Both the position numbers and the translations under genes were made by a program. Positions 52,691-64,000 of a DNA stretch of 64,000 nucleotides are shown piece after piece; position 1 is the stretch's first letter; each line of letters begins with the position of its first letter. Below the pieces are notes generated by a model. That model did not search any database, was not told the origin of the DNA, and saw only the letters and a program-made list of their open reading frames with translations. Location: assembly GCA_965153355.1 (NCBI GenBank), contig OZ231128.1, positions 31,620,001-31,684,000 of the forward strand. The letters run 5' to 3'. Origin of the DNA: Flaccisagitta enflata. Taxonomy: Eukaryota; Chaetognatha; Sagittoidea; Aphragmophora.

Positions 52691-53907
52691 AACGGAAAAT
52701 CGAAAAATTCGAAGCGTAAGAATTGATTCGAGTTATTTAGAAAATTGGGATGAAGTGTTTTTCTTTCATTTTGGCTGCGTCCATCTTGAGTAGGACGTCA
52801 ACATTTTCGCTACTCGACACGACGGAACAAGCATATTCATTCACCTCCCTCACACAGAAATCATGTTATTGCGATATTTGAATTGGACCAAGGTTTGCCA
52901 AGCAATGAAGCAAGCACCCCGCTAGAACATACCCGACAGTAATGGAGATCCGCCCTTAGCATATTATATTTGTAAGTCCCTTGATACTCCTTATTACGGG
53001 TTTCAATTGTTTCACACGAGGAAGTAGGAAGTGGTAAATTTATTGGGAAAAAAATCGAAAACCGTTTCTCGATTTTTTGGGTTGATTTTTAAGTATAACT
53101 AAGCTCGCTTGAGGCTAAGGTTGAAAGGAATGCAAAGTGAAATAGGTAAGTTTTTAATCACGTGCTATGTGACTTAGTCCATCGGTCAGCCGGTTGGTCA
53201 CATTTGACTTTTCTCATTCATTCAAATTTTTTTATATCAGTTTAAGTCAATTATGTTACTATAAGTCAATCAAGATTTTTTTAAGTCATTTTATGTCATC
53301 TTAAGTAATTTTAGGTCATTTTAAGTCTACATAAGTCATATGAGTCATTTAAGTTATGTTGTTATGTAATCAAGTAATTAAATATATCTCGCACGCGACT
53401 TTCAGGTGTTGGCCTTGTTTTTACACTTTATAGAACAAAGTCAATCGCTGTTGAACCAATACTTTTGGAGTAATTCGTCTTTAAAACTTTTTTTATCTTG
53501 GTACAAATAGAATACAAATTGTATAAAAAAAACACCTATAACTTATTTGCATAAAATTTAGTGTAAAGTCTCACCTATCTTTATCAATTGATCACCAAGA
53601 TTTGAGCATGTTTTCTGGCTAGTACGATGAATATATGGAATTTATGGATAATAATGATTAGATAATCTTGTAAAAAATTTGAACTTATCATATATTTATA
53701 TGCTTTATAAAAAACTTAATTCAAATATGCTTTTTTAGAAAAATCCATATTTTTTTACAATTCTTTCCGGTCGGCGATAGCCGCAATTACTGGCGTCATT
53801 AACAAGAGCAAGTAAGCAGAACTGATAGCGTGACGATAATAGTGCACGAAGACGCGAGGGCAGAGAGCGAGCGACGAAGTATTACTTTTAGCCTGAAATA
53901 TGTAAAC
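52690..53907. other. Non-coding
   Basis: Contains a partial family B end (TTAATCACGTGCTATGTGAC, 53153) and a degenerate AAGTCATTTT word array (53235-53350). No gene recognised. Confidence 0.45.
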
Positions 53908-54189
53908 ACAGGGGTGTATATAATTGAGATTTCCCCCCCCCCCCGCCTTTGATTTTCTTCCCCGCGACGCTTGGCATCGCGTTACAAAATGTATGATTTT
54001 CTTCCCCATGAAGCCATAAAACAATGTATTTAAGGTTTAAATAGTGTTAAATTGTGTTATACTAATCAAGTTTTATGATTTGGTACTTTCTCTTTTTCCC
54101 CCTTCCTTTCCCTTCCCCATCTCTGAACCCTTTGATTTCCCCCCCCCCTTCCGCCGGGGGGGGGGAAACTCAATTATATACAGGCCTGT
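53908..54189. mobile_element. ~280-bp TIR element with C-run/G-run ends
   Basis: Left ACAGGGGTGTATATAATTGA then GATTTCCCCCCCC; right GGGGGGGGGGAAACTCAAT then TATATACAGGCCTGT. The interior repeats TGATTTTCTTCCCC. I could not define a target-site duplication. Confidence 0.78.
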
Positions 54190-54284
54190 AATAATAAACA
54201 TGAGCCGAAGCTTTGGACTTAAGACTAATATAAGTGTTTTACTCCTTCTGTTGCAGAACCTTCACTGTACAAAAAAGATGTCCG

Positions 54285-54975
54285 CTTTGGGCAGCGGCCA
54301 CGAAGGGGCCGATGACCTATGCTTTCACACAGGAGAAATTTCTCCTCCTTCTCTTTCTCCTTCTCCTTCTTCTTCTACATCCCCCCCCCCCCCCGTTGAG
54401 ACCCAAATCCTAGTCTCAAGGCCCTAATCCTAGTCTCAATGCCCAAATCCTAGCCTTAAGGCTCAAATCCCAGCCCCAAAGCTCAAATCTGAGCCTCAAA
54501 GCTCAAATCCCAGTCTCGAGGCTCAAATCCCAGTCTCGAGGCTAAAATCCCAGCCTTGAGGCTCAAATCCAGCCTCAAAGCTCAAATCTCAGCCTTGAGG
54601 CTCAAATCCCAGCCTCAAGGCTCAAACCCAAGCCTCAAAGCTCAAATCCCAGTTTCGAGGCTCAAATCCAAGTCTCAAGGCTCAAATGCCAGCCTCGAGG
54701 CCCAAATCCTGGTCTTGAGGCCCAAATCCTTGCCTCAAGGCTGAAATCCCAGCCTTGAGGCTCAAATTTTAGCTTGAGGCTCTAATCCCAGCTCCAGGGC
54801 TCAAATCCCAGCTGCAAGGCTCCTATCCCAGCCTTCAGGCCCTAATTCCAGCCTTGAAGCTCAAATAAAAACAGCATAGGTCACTGGCCCCTTTGGGGCC
54901 GCTGCCCCTCTAACCACCTCACACCAACATACACTCACATAGGGGCAACGGGTACCGCTGACCATCTAACGCTTT
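54285..54975 (+). repeat. Family C fold-back repeat with 20-bp satellite core
   Basis: The left end GGGCAGCGGCCACGAAGGGG and the right end CCCCTTTGGGGCCGCTGCCC are inverted copies. The outer right end GGGTACCGCTGACCATCTAA mirrors the start of other copies. The core (54405-54870) is about 22 copies of a CTCAAATCCCAGCCTCGAGG-like unit. Confidence 0.78.
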
Positions 54976-55379
54976 TGCGACTATTCTTTTTTAAGACGCG
55001 CCTGTCGATTTTAATAAATTTCCAATTTCTTAACCTTTCCAATTTTTTTTGGCCTTTTTCTCGGAGAAAGCTAAATTAGGAAAAATAAGAAATTCCCATC
55101 TCCATTCCCTTTTCTCTCTGTATATAGATTTGACTGAAGTTTCTAAATTTTAGATAAGGTTATTTTCACCCTTAACGTTGCAACGGCGTTCGCGTTTCCT
55201 TCAATGAGTTACATGAAAGAATTCGGATTCTTTTGTTCTTTTGTAAATAACTTGGGTGTCTGAAAACTGATGTCAAACACCAGTTAGAACAAGAATAATT
55301 GAATACTTAAGGTCGCGCGGGGGCAGGAACAGCTGTCAGGGACAAGGACAGGGAGACCTCTGAATTGAGGAGAAAGAAA

Positions 55380-55486
55380 ACAAGGCCAAGTAGGCCAATA
55401 AGGTGCGACGCGTGGATCGTCGAACGAATGCGTTACCGACCGACAGACCGACCAACGGGCACAGCCAGTTATAGAGGTGCTCTGTC

Positions 55487-55490
<4 letters not shown>
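55380..55490 (+). repeat. Family B, second subtype
   Basis: ACAAGGCCAAGTAGGCCAAT, AAGGTGCGACGCGTGGATCG, GACCGACAGACCGACC core and CAGCCAGTTATAGAGGTGC, then directly a (GA)n run. Confidence 0.72.

Positions 55491-55553
<63 letters not shown>
55488..55553. repeat. (GA)n microsatellite
   Basis: About 32 GA units directly after a family B copy. Confidence 0.98.
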
Positions 55554-55559
<6 letters not shown>

Positions 55560-56367
55560 CAGACAGACGTTTAGGTAAAGAGATAAACAGACAACCAGAC
55601 ATGTGCAGTGGACCGACAGACAAACTGATAGACAAATGAACAAGACGGAGGAAAGAAACGCAGTTCCACAAAATAAACAGCTTTCTCTCAATGACACTAT
55701 GACAGGTTACAACAAGATACTCGCATACACGCGGAGTGATGATTGCAAATGTGACTTCAAAATAATGGGCTGAAAATTATCAGAAGGAAAAGAATGTAAA
55801 TATATCTGATTACATGTATCACAAGTTAAGAACAGTCCATGCATTAAAAGATAGCCTCGCGCTTGTTTTAAAAAAAACAATATCCATTGCTACAGCGTTG
55901 AGAAGAGGACATCCGACTGCACCGCAACAACGTTGGAGGAAAAATAAAAGGCGAAAGATGAAACAAAATCTACGGTAAATATCGCCGGAAAGAGTCGGAG
56001 AGATGAAAATGAATTTGAAACGCTGACAAAATCTTGAAAATGCCGACTTTATTGAAAGAGGCCTTGAATGCGAAAATACCGCACACCTCAATTAGTATCT
56101 CAATGAATTGATCTTTATTCGGTTGGGACACGCGACTGTACACCTTGCTGTGCCTGTGTCAGTTCGTCAACCTCTCCGTCAGTCAGTCCGATGGTTTTTC
56201 AGTTGGTCGGTTGGTCAGTCTGTCAGACGGTTAGCTGTCGGTTTGCAACTGTTTTGAATCGACTCTTTTATGATATCAAAAGTAGTGTATGTGGCAAGTT
56301 TGAGTATTTTTTTGTAGCACTGTCCCTGTCCATCAGTAGGAGATTGATGCCTTGTGTGAGGCTTGTT

Positions 56368-56862
<495 letters not shown>

Positions 56863-57117
56863 TCGAAAACCAAGTTTGAAAACTAAAGCGAGACTTTAAA
56901 ATGAGATCACTTAGGAAAAAGTCATGAGCGCAACAAGGACGAAGTTGAGATGTAGGACGATGATGAGGAAGTGAAGGAGGAAGAAGTAGGAGAAGTAGGA
57001 GGAAGAGGAAGAAGAGGAAGGGGGGGTTGAGAAAGGCCTTCGGAGGTGTCGTTTTAACGAGTCGACGACCTCGTTCGAGACGATCACGGCAAGATTCAAG
57101 ACTCAAGAGGCCAGAGT

Positions 57118-57435
57118 CAAAAGAAGAAGAAGAAGAAGAAGAAGAAGAAGAAGAAGAAGAAGAAGAAGAAGAAGAAGAAAAGAAGAAAAGAAAAGAAGAA
57201 GAAGAAAGAAGAAAAGAAGAAAAGGAAGAAGAAAAGAAAAAGAAAAAGAAGAAGAAAGAAGAAGAGAAGAAGAAGAAGAAGAAGAAGAGAAGAGAAGAAG
57301 ATGAGAAAAAAATGAAGAGGAAGAAGAATAAGAAGAAGAAGAAGAAGAAGATGAAGAAGAAAACAAGAACGAGCAGAAGACGAAGAGGAAGAAGAGAAAA
57401 ATAATGAGAAGAAGACGAAGAAGAAGAAGAAGAAA
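57118..57435. repeat. (GAA)n purine tract
   Basis: About 315 bp of GAA/GAAAA, almost pure purine, preceded by 150 bp of looser GAGGAAGAAG. Confidence 0.97.
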
Positions 57436-57454
57436 ATAAATAGTAACAAGACAT

Positions 57455-57947
57455 CCATGTCCAAGGATCGCACATGGTCAGCGGTACCCGATAACCTGCT
57501 TGGAGTGATTAGCTGAAGGAGTGGAGTGAGAGCAGGGCAGCGGCCCCAAAGGGCCGATGTCCTGTAGGACACAGGGGTGAATTTCCATACGTCCTGGGAG
57601 GGCATATATGAGGCCTTGGTAGCAATTTTCCATGATATTCAATGGGAATTTTGCATTTTTTTTCAATACCGTGTCAATTCGCCATATTATTCAATTTTAC
57701 ATTTTTCTTAGTTTTTCATCAGTTTTCTATGTTATTCAATAGGAAACATGCATTTTTTTGCTTTTTTGTAAATTTTCCATGTTATTCAATGGGAAGTTTG
57801 CGTTTTGTCCATTTCCCATGTTATTCGATGGGAATTTGAGGCTTGAGAAGCTGGGGGGGGGACGGACGGAGGTACGGACGTACGGACGAAAATTCACCCC
57901 TGTGTCCTACAGGACATCGGCCCTTTGGAGCCGCTGCTCAAAAAGGA
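57455..57947 (+). repeat. Family C fold-back repeat with both ends
   Basis: Left: CCAAGGATCGCACATGGTCA, GCAGCGGCCCCAAAGGGCCG, ATGTCCTGTAGGACACAGGG. Right (57885-57945): CACCCCTGTGTCCTACAGGA and CATCGGCCCTTTGGAGCCGC, the reverse complement. The core is TTTTCCATGTTATTCAATGG-type units. Confidence 0.82.
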
Positions 57948-58213
57948 TTAAAAGGAAACCAAGGAGAAGAAGAAGCAGAAAAAGGGGCAATGAGAAAATC
58001 ATTTTAAGGTTTTTGATCAATTTACAATATTTTCATTGGACATTGCGAAGGGATGACTAACCAACAATAAACAATTGTATAATGTTCGGTGCGAGGTTAA
58101 TTGTCGAAATGATCATCTCGTATAGACATGACTAGTGCGTAGCTTCTTCACCTGAGTAACCCCGCAGTCCCCAAAATGCCGCCTGTTACTGGCTCTAGGC
58201 TCCCGCCTCCCGG

Positions 58214-59989
58214 TCTCGGTCGCCACATGAAGTGGAGGCCAAGTATCTGAAAGAGCCCCTGAAAGTATCCAGAAAGTATCTAGATTTTTTTCGCTAGTAT
58301 CTAGATAAGTATCCAGATAATGTTTTATTAAAGAATTCAATGTTTATACAGTTATCTGGTAAAAAAGAAAGACAACCAGGCGATGTCCCATAAAAGATTG
58401 ACTAATATAGAGGAGTTGCAATGAGTCATTGGGCCAAAGGGGTATGTCGCTTTTTGGGCAGCGGCCCCAAAGGGCCGATGTCCTGTAGAACACAGGGGGG
58501 AATTTCCATACGTCCGTCCGTCCGTCCATCCGTCCGTCCTTCCGTCCCCCCCCCGTTGGCCATCAAGGCCTCAAATTTACCCTCCCAGCCCTAAATCTAG
58601 CCCTCCAGGCCTCAAATCAGCCTTCCAGGCTTCAAATCAGCCCCCCCCACCTCAAATCTGACCTACAGACCTCAGATCTGCCCTCCAGACCTTCAGTTAG
58701 GCCTCCAAGCATCAAATCTGCCCTCTGTGGCTCAAATTTGCCCTCCAAACCTCAAATCCACTCTCCAAGCCTTAATTCTGCCCTCCAGCCTTCAAATATG
58801 CCTTCTTTGGCCTGAATCAGTCATCTATTGCCTGAAATATGCCCCCTCAGGACGTATGGAAATTCTCCCCTGAGTTCTACAGGACATCGGCCCTTTGGGG
58901 CCGCTGCCCTGCTCTCACTCCACTTCTTCACTGGATCACTCCCAGCAGGGCATCGGGTACCGCTGACCATGTGCGATCCTTGGATGACTAGTTATCTATA
59001 ATCTATAACCTAGCTCCAAAGCTCATAGCTGAACAATGCTGAGAGGGTTTGAGCAAAGACATTTAATACTTATTGAATCAGACTGGCTTGTTACAGCAGG
59101 GATAAACAACAGATTTGTTAAGGTTTACAGTCTCATTGCTATTTTGCTCGTAGCCACTACCCTCATATCCCCCCCCCCTAAAGAAAAAAAATATGCAGGA
59201 AGTATTTTGGCCTCCAGCACCTAATATCTTAAAATGAGGTAGATGGCGACCAGATTTAAAATGGACCACACAGCCATAAAAATTAGCATATCGTGATTTA
59301 TAAAGCCAGTCCCTATACGCGCCACTTGATTTGTTATAACGAGGGTGAGTGTGGTAGAGAAATTGTGACCACAAAAACATAAAATAATAAAGTGTGATAG
59401 ACGGACTGAAAGTGATGGATGGACTAACAGAGAGACCAACAGATAGGCCGATGGATGGACCAACAAATTTGAGTGTAGGGTTGCAGAGCATGCAACTAAA
59501 AATAGGGTCAGGTGAGAATTGAGAAATATCTCTCGAGCTATTGAAGAAAAAGGAGCCATTCCATAGGTAGACCCACCAATATAAACTGCAAATACAGTGA
59601 AATTGATTTGGATTTGGGTAAAGGTTGCATTTATTTCCCAGTTAAATTGCTTAAAAATTGGCAGAAATTACAAAATATCACTATTTTCATCATATTTTAC
59701 TAAAAATTCCTAAAAACTCCTTTAAATAAGGTAAATACATATTTAAGGTAAAAAATTCATTTTCTTGCTGAGATCTTTTGTTTCATATAAGCTAAAAAAA
59801 GTTGTTAAAATGTTTCAATGAATGACTTGATGCCACTATTTTAGGTATCTAGATTTGAACTGAAGTTTCCAGATTTTTTTCTCAAAAGTATCTAAATTAA
59901 TATCCAGTATCCAAATAGCTTTTCTAGTATCTAAACACCCCCAAAAAGTATCCAGATCTGGATACTAAGTATCTAGTGTGGCGACCGAG
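58214..59989 (+). mobile_element. Family D element (CTCGGTCGCCA / TGGCGACCGAG ends), first of two in tandem
   Basis: Left end CTCGGTCGCCACATGAAGTG followed by GGAGGCCAAGTATCTGAAAG; right end AAGTATCTAGTGTGGCGACC at 59968. Subterminal AGTATCTAG/AGTATCCAG words are repeated in both ends. It contains a family C fold-back element (58453-58992) nested inside. No coding sequence seen. Confidence 0.65.
58453..58992 (+). repeat. Family C fold-back repeat with CCTCAAATCTGCCCTCCA core
   Basis: Left end GGGCAGCGGCCCCAAAGGGC at 58457, right end to ACCATGTGCGATCCTTGGAT at 58965-58985. The core at 58555-58850 is a degenerate ~20-bp satellite (CCTCAAATCTGCCCTCCAGA). The ends are inverted copies of one another. 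Confidence 0.82.
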
Positions 59990-60600
59990 CTCCCGGTCCT
60001 GGACTCGGTCGCCAAATGTAGTGGAGGCAAAGTATCTAAAAAAAACCCAAAAAGTATCCAGAAAGTATCTAGGATTTTTCGCTAGTATCTAGATAAGTAT
60101 CTAGATACTATTTTATTAAAGAAATCCATATGAATAATGATATTTGTAAAAAAAAAACATTTGGGTGATACAAATAGACTGATTAATATGGAATATGCTG
60201 CAACTCTTGAGCTCATAACTCTTTAAACCAAAAATGCAAAGATGATTTGAGAAAAGATTGCCATAGAAAATTTATGGAGTCAAGTTGGCATGTAACAGCA
60301 GGGATTATCTTGCACATCATAGTTTTATAGCCATATAATTTTTGCTTTTAAACCCTAATCTCTTCATCTCACAATGAAAAAGTACAGTAAGTATTTTAGC
60401 CCCAGCGTTGCCTTTATTTAAAAAAAAAAAAACAAGCAAGGCGGCGCTCATAAGTAAAATTAATCATATAGCCAAAAAAAATTACACACCTTCATGTATA
60501 AAGCCAATCCTAACAGGCACCACTTGGTTTGGTACTACTTAGGACAAAACTCTTTGTTCACCTGTAAACAGTAATAAATACACTTCTAGTAGGAGTAAGT

Positions 60601-60746
60601 GGAAACAAGGCCGGATACACAGCAATACAGTCGCGGACGGTTGGGCAGGAGCAGTAGTGCAAAAACCGCTCGAAATTCAAAAATGTGACCGACTTTCTGA
60701 CCAACCGACACGGCAAGTTCTAGAGTCGCGTGTCCGCGACTAAAAA
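60601..60746 (+). repeat. Family B copy (compact, both ends)
   Basis: ACAAGGCCGGATACACAGCA, AGTCGCGGACGGTTGGGCAG, a short GACCGACTTTCTGACC core and AGAGTCGCGTGTCCGCGACT plus AAAAA; the last block is a perfect AGTCGCG/CGCGACT stem. Confidence 0.8.
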
Positions 60747-61372
60747 TCAGTGACATTCAGAAACTACTTCAAAATATCTTTCATGTAGACCAATCCCATA
60801 CCAGTGGCTTAAAGCGTTTAGAAATGAGAACAGTTTTAAGATGAAGTGTCATTCTTGAATTGCAGAACAAAGAGTTAGGTCCATTTTGATAAGCGCGATT
60901 TCGTCTATAAAAAAAGAAATATTGTTATTGTAATTTTTTTTTTTTGCATTCTTTGCATTTGATATGCCTGGGGAAAGAAAATCCTTTAAAATCTTGAGCT
61001 CTGCCCAATTGAAAAAATCCTCTAAGCTCAATTCAGCAACTCAAACAGCAGTGATTGAGTGGTTGAAAAAATTGCTTACAACGGTTGATTTTTGAAGGAA
61101 GAAATTAGTGTTTCAAACCACTTTTTACATAACTAGTTCAACAAGTAAAGAACTACAAATACTTTTCTTGGGCAAATTGTCTCTAGGGACACTTTGTGTG
61201 TACATCTTTGTCATAAGCTGACCTCATAGGTACCTTCAGAAATGCAAATTACATAAAATGAGGCAAGAAAATCAAGGTTTTTGTGAAATCTTGCTTACAT
61301 TTTATTTTGCTTTTTCTGTGGTTGAAATTTTAAGACTTAAATGCAACAAAATTTTGCATTTTCAAAAACATA

Positions 61373-61549
61373 CAGTTGAACCCCGCTCTAATGGACCCGC
61401 CACCAACGGAATTCCGCCTATAACAGATGCAAATTCATGGTCCCTTCCAGTTGATTTCTTTTATTTTCTTTGTTAGCAATAACAGAATTCCGACTATAAC
61501 AGAAGAAAATTGTTGGTCCCCTGAAATCCGTTAGAGCGGGATTTAACTG
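61373..61549. mobile_element. 177-bp mariner-like MITE
   Basis: (TA)CAGTTGAACCCCGCTCTAAT at the left and TTAGAGCGGGATTTAACTG(TA) at the right are inverted copies, with TA duplication. ATTCCG(A/C)CTATAACAGA repeats lie inside both arms. Confidence 0.88.
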
Positions 61550-62413
61550 TAGTTCTCGCTGTAATTGAATTAGGAAGAAAACTCTGTTTTCTATTTTTTC
61601 ATTTTCTATGCAAATTTAGAATTTTAACCATCCCCCTGTCAGTTAACAAAATTGAAATTTTCAGAAATTTGCAGTAACTTTCCTTTATCAATCTTGGCTA
61701 TATCAAGTTGATTTTTGTATTATAATATGAATCATGCAAAATCTTACTAAGATCAACCTTTTTCACAGATTTTTTTGATACAATTATTCAGTTTTACTTC
61801 AATTCATATTTATATTTTGATCCTTGTTGAAACAAAAATGTTGGCTTCGGAGGCTCGCCGTCTTACAGGCTATGATGACAAGTCTTAGTAAAACTATAGA
61901 TACAGCTTCGAGTAGCATCATTATGACAAATAGTAGTCTTTGTAGCCAAGAGAAGACATAAGTTGAGTTACTTGAAGAAGAAATTAGTATTTTCTTTGTA
62001 TACTTCATGTCTAAATGAACATTTGCCCTAAGTGAACAAAGACTTTTGTCCTAGAGAGAATAGAAATATTTTTTAATGACTATTTTCATTAACAAGGCCT
62101 TATAAATTCCCCCCAGTTGCGGACAGGTGGGCTATCACAAGGCATTTAGACCGCCATTAACGGAACAGGGATCTTCAATCGTGGAACAGGGTCAATTATA
62201 TCACTTCAAAAGGATCCCATTATCATTGCCTTTAAATTCATGTTGAGAACCAGATCCGGAACAGGAAGACTTTTTAGTTAAGTTTGGGATCTCAGATCCA
62301 ATCCAGTAGAGCAATTCTAAAGAAATAATGTAAGCAAAGTTTTTTTGTGAAAATTCTGATTCACTATGTAGTGATGATACAAGGTGTTGTAATTGTTAGA
62401 TATGTTTTTTTGC

Positions 62414-62769
<356 letters not shown>

Positions 62770-63055
62770 AGTATCTCTGTAATGCACTGAGTGTTATGCA
62801 CTGAATCAGATTTTTGTAAAGAAAATTGAGCTTACTTTGATGCACTAGGAGGAGCTCCGGATCCAGATCCGAGAAGATCCCAAAAGATCTAAAAGCCAAT
62901 ACAGGTACCACTTGATTTGGTACAACAAGAGCTAAAAATAGAACTAGAAAGATTAGAAAGAATAGAGATATTTCATAATGGCTATTTTCATTGAAAAGGC
63001 CTTATACACTCCCAACAGTTGCGGACATGTAAGCTGAAGCAGTGCAGTATAGTAA

Positions 63056-63342
63056 CAAGGCCAGTTACACGGCTACCCCAGTCGCGTGTGGGTGGGCAGG
63101 AGCAGTGAAAGAAAAGGTCACTGGAGCATTTGGGCAGGTGGGGTTAGCTCAAAAAGCACGAAAATGCCAAAAAATTTAAAAGGGGAGCGACCAACCAGCC
63201 CACCGATGGATGGACAAACAAAACATAGCATGCAACAAAAAACTGCTCACATTTCAAAAAAGTTTCCAACAATTAAACAGATGAACAGACAGACAAACCA
63301 AGAAAGCAAGTTCAAGAGTTGTGTGTCCGACACTAAAAACAT
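63056..63342 (+). repeat. Family B copy
   Basis: ACAAGGCCAGTTACACGGCT, AGTCGCGTGTGGGTGGGCAG and GAGCAGTG on the left; ACAGACAGACAAACC and AGAGTTGTGTGTCCGACACT plus A-run on the right. Confidence 0.7.
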
Positions 63343-64000
63343 TGCTTATGAAGCTATGAGAAATTTGAGGCCTCTTTAGGAAAACTATGAAGGCTATAAA
63401 GGCTATGAAGCTTAAGGAAAACTATGAAGGTAAAATACTTTCTAAAACACAGTTTTTTTATGTCATTCATGATTTAGTAAGAGCATCTTGAATTGATTCA
63501 AAAACAATATTGGGTGCTTGGCCGGTGAGCAGGAGCAAAGGCAACATAACTCAACTAAAAATTCTATGGCCATATTTGCATCATCCAAAAAATCAAGCAA
63601 ATTCTATGGCCAAATTTGCATCATCCAAAAAATCAAGCAACTGACTCACAAACATATTAACATCTATATAAGGTATGCATATGCTTAACCAAGATAAAAA
63701 ATTCATTTTGTCAGCCCAGATTTAAGTCCATTACCTAAAAAAAGTAGTTGAGCATGTTTTAAAAAAAGTTTTAAAGCCACTATTTCAAGCATCCAGATTT
63801 GAGCTGAAGTATCTAAATTTTTCTCCCAAAAGTATCCAGATTAGTAGCCAGGATCCAAATGCCTTTTCAGGTATCTAGACACCCCTGAAAAGTATCCAGA
63901 TCTGGATCCTAAGTATCTAGTTTGGCGACCGAGGTCCTGGACATCCCGCAATCTCGGCACGAAGTTTTAGGCTCTGGGCACCTGCGCACTTGAATCCATC

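Larger units (their letters stand above)
54976..56125. other. Mostly unique AT-rich sequence
   Basis: Besides the family B copy and (GA)n, nothing recognised; open frames here are short and lack domain motifs. Confidence 0.4.

Noticed and set aside
53755-54024. 89-codon minus-strand frame
   Set aside because: Runs into a TIR element and has no recognisable domain or splice context.

Overview
This window is animal nuclear DNA, probably from a marine or other invertebrate with a repeat-choked genome. The evidence is intron-split genes with GT-AG boundaries (a calnexin and a neurexin-IV/Caspr-like adhesion receptor), a BEL/Pao LTR retrotransposon, many short inverted-repeat transposons, and very dense micro- and minisatellites. 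I cannot name the species. Nothing looks bacterial; there are no operons or CRISPR arrays, and I saw no tRNA or rRNA genes.

Genes. All recognisable host genes read on the minus strand except one block. Calnexin occupies 44030-40254 in five exons whose splice phases all agree (605 codons including the stop). About 1.1 kb downstream a Caspr/neurexin-IV-like gene starts at 39177 with a signal peptide and half a discoidin domain. The other half of that domain and the following laminin-G exons lie on the PLUS strand (32306-35624). The last laminin-G exons, stalk, transmembrane segment and PDZ-binding tail are back on the minus strand (12135-8689). Inverting the 30.7-36.7 kb block restores order, strand and a split codon, so this is an inversion, an assembly misorientation or, less likely, a trans-spliced gene. 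Further down (7.08-7.25 kb, minus) is a lone exon resembling DOPA 4,5-dioxygenase.

Mobile elements. A BEL/Pao element (18133-27005) with gag, protease, RT, RNase H and integrase sits between the LTRs. It has an in-frame UGA between gag and pol, a gag frame change and a 31-bp duplication near the pol end, and its LTRs differ by roughly a tenth. There are TA-flanked mariner-like or unclassified TIR elements (2330, 8950, 28440, 30740, 42978, 61373), a hAT-like element with an 8-bp target duplication (37814) and a G/C-tract TIR element (53908).

Unusual repeats. Several interspersed families combine a GC-rich terminal hairpin next to an A/T run with a core of tandem repeats. Family A has a TGGGTCCGCGACTGGGG-like start, a 13-bp minisatellite, ~163-bp units and a 31-nt hairpin end. 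Family B is short, with CCGTCCGT cores and AGTTGCG hairpins. Family C is fold-back, with ends carrying CAGCGGCCCC around variable satellites. Family D has CTCGGTCGCCA/TGGCGACCGAG ends. Copies of family A in opposite orientation flank the inverted gene block and are the obvious candidates for having caused it.

Layout: 0-8.6 kb repeats plus the orphan exon; 8.7-12.1 kb receptor 3' end; 12.6-18.1 kb family A copy and two satellites (81 bp, 376 bp); 18.1-27 kb BEL; 27-31.5 kb families A/B and a large palindrome; 32-35.6 kb inverted receptor exons; 36.7-38.2 kb family A and a hAT-like element; 38.8-44 kb receptor 5' end and calnexin; 44-64 kb essentially all repeats.
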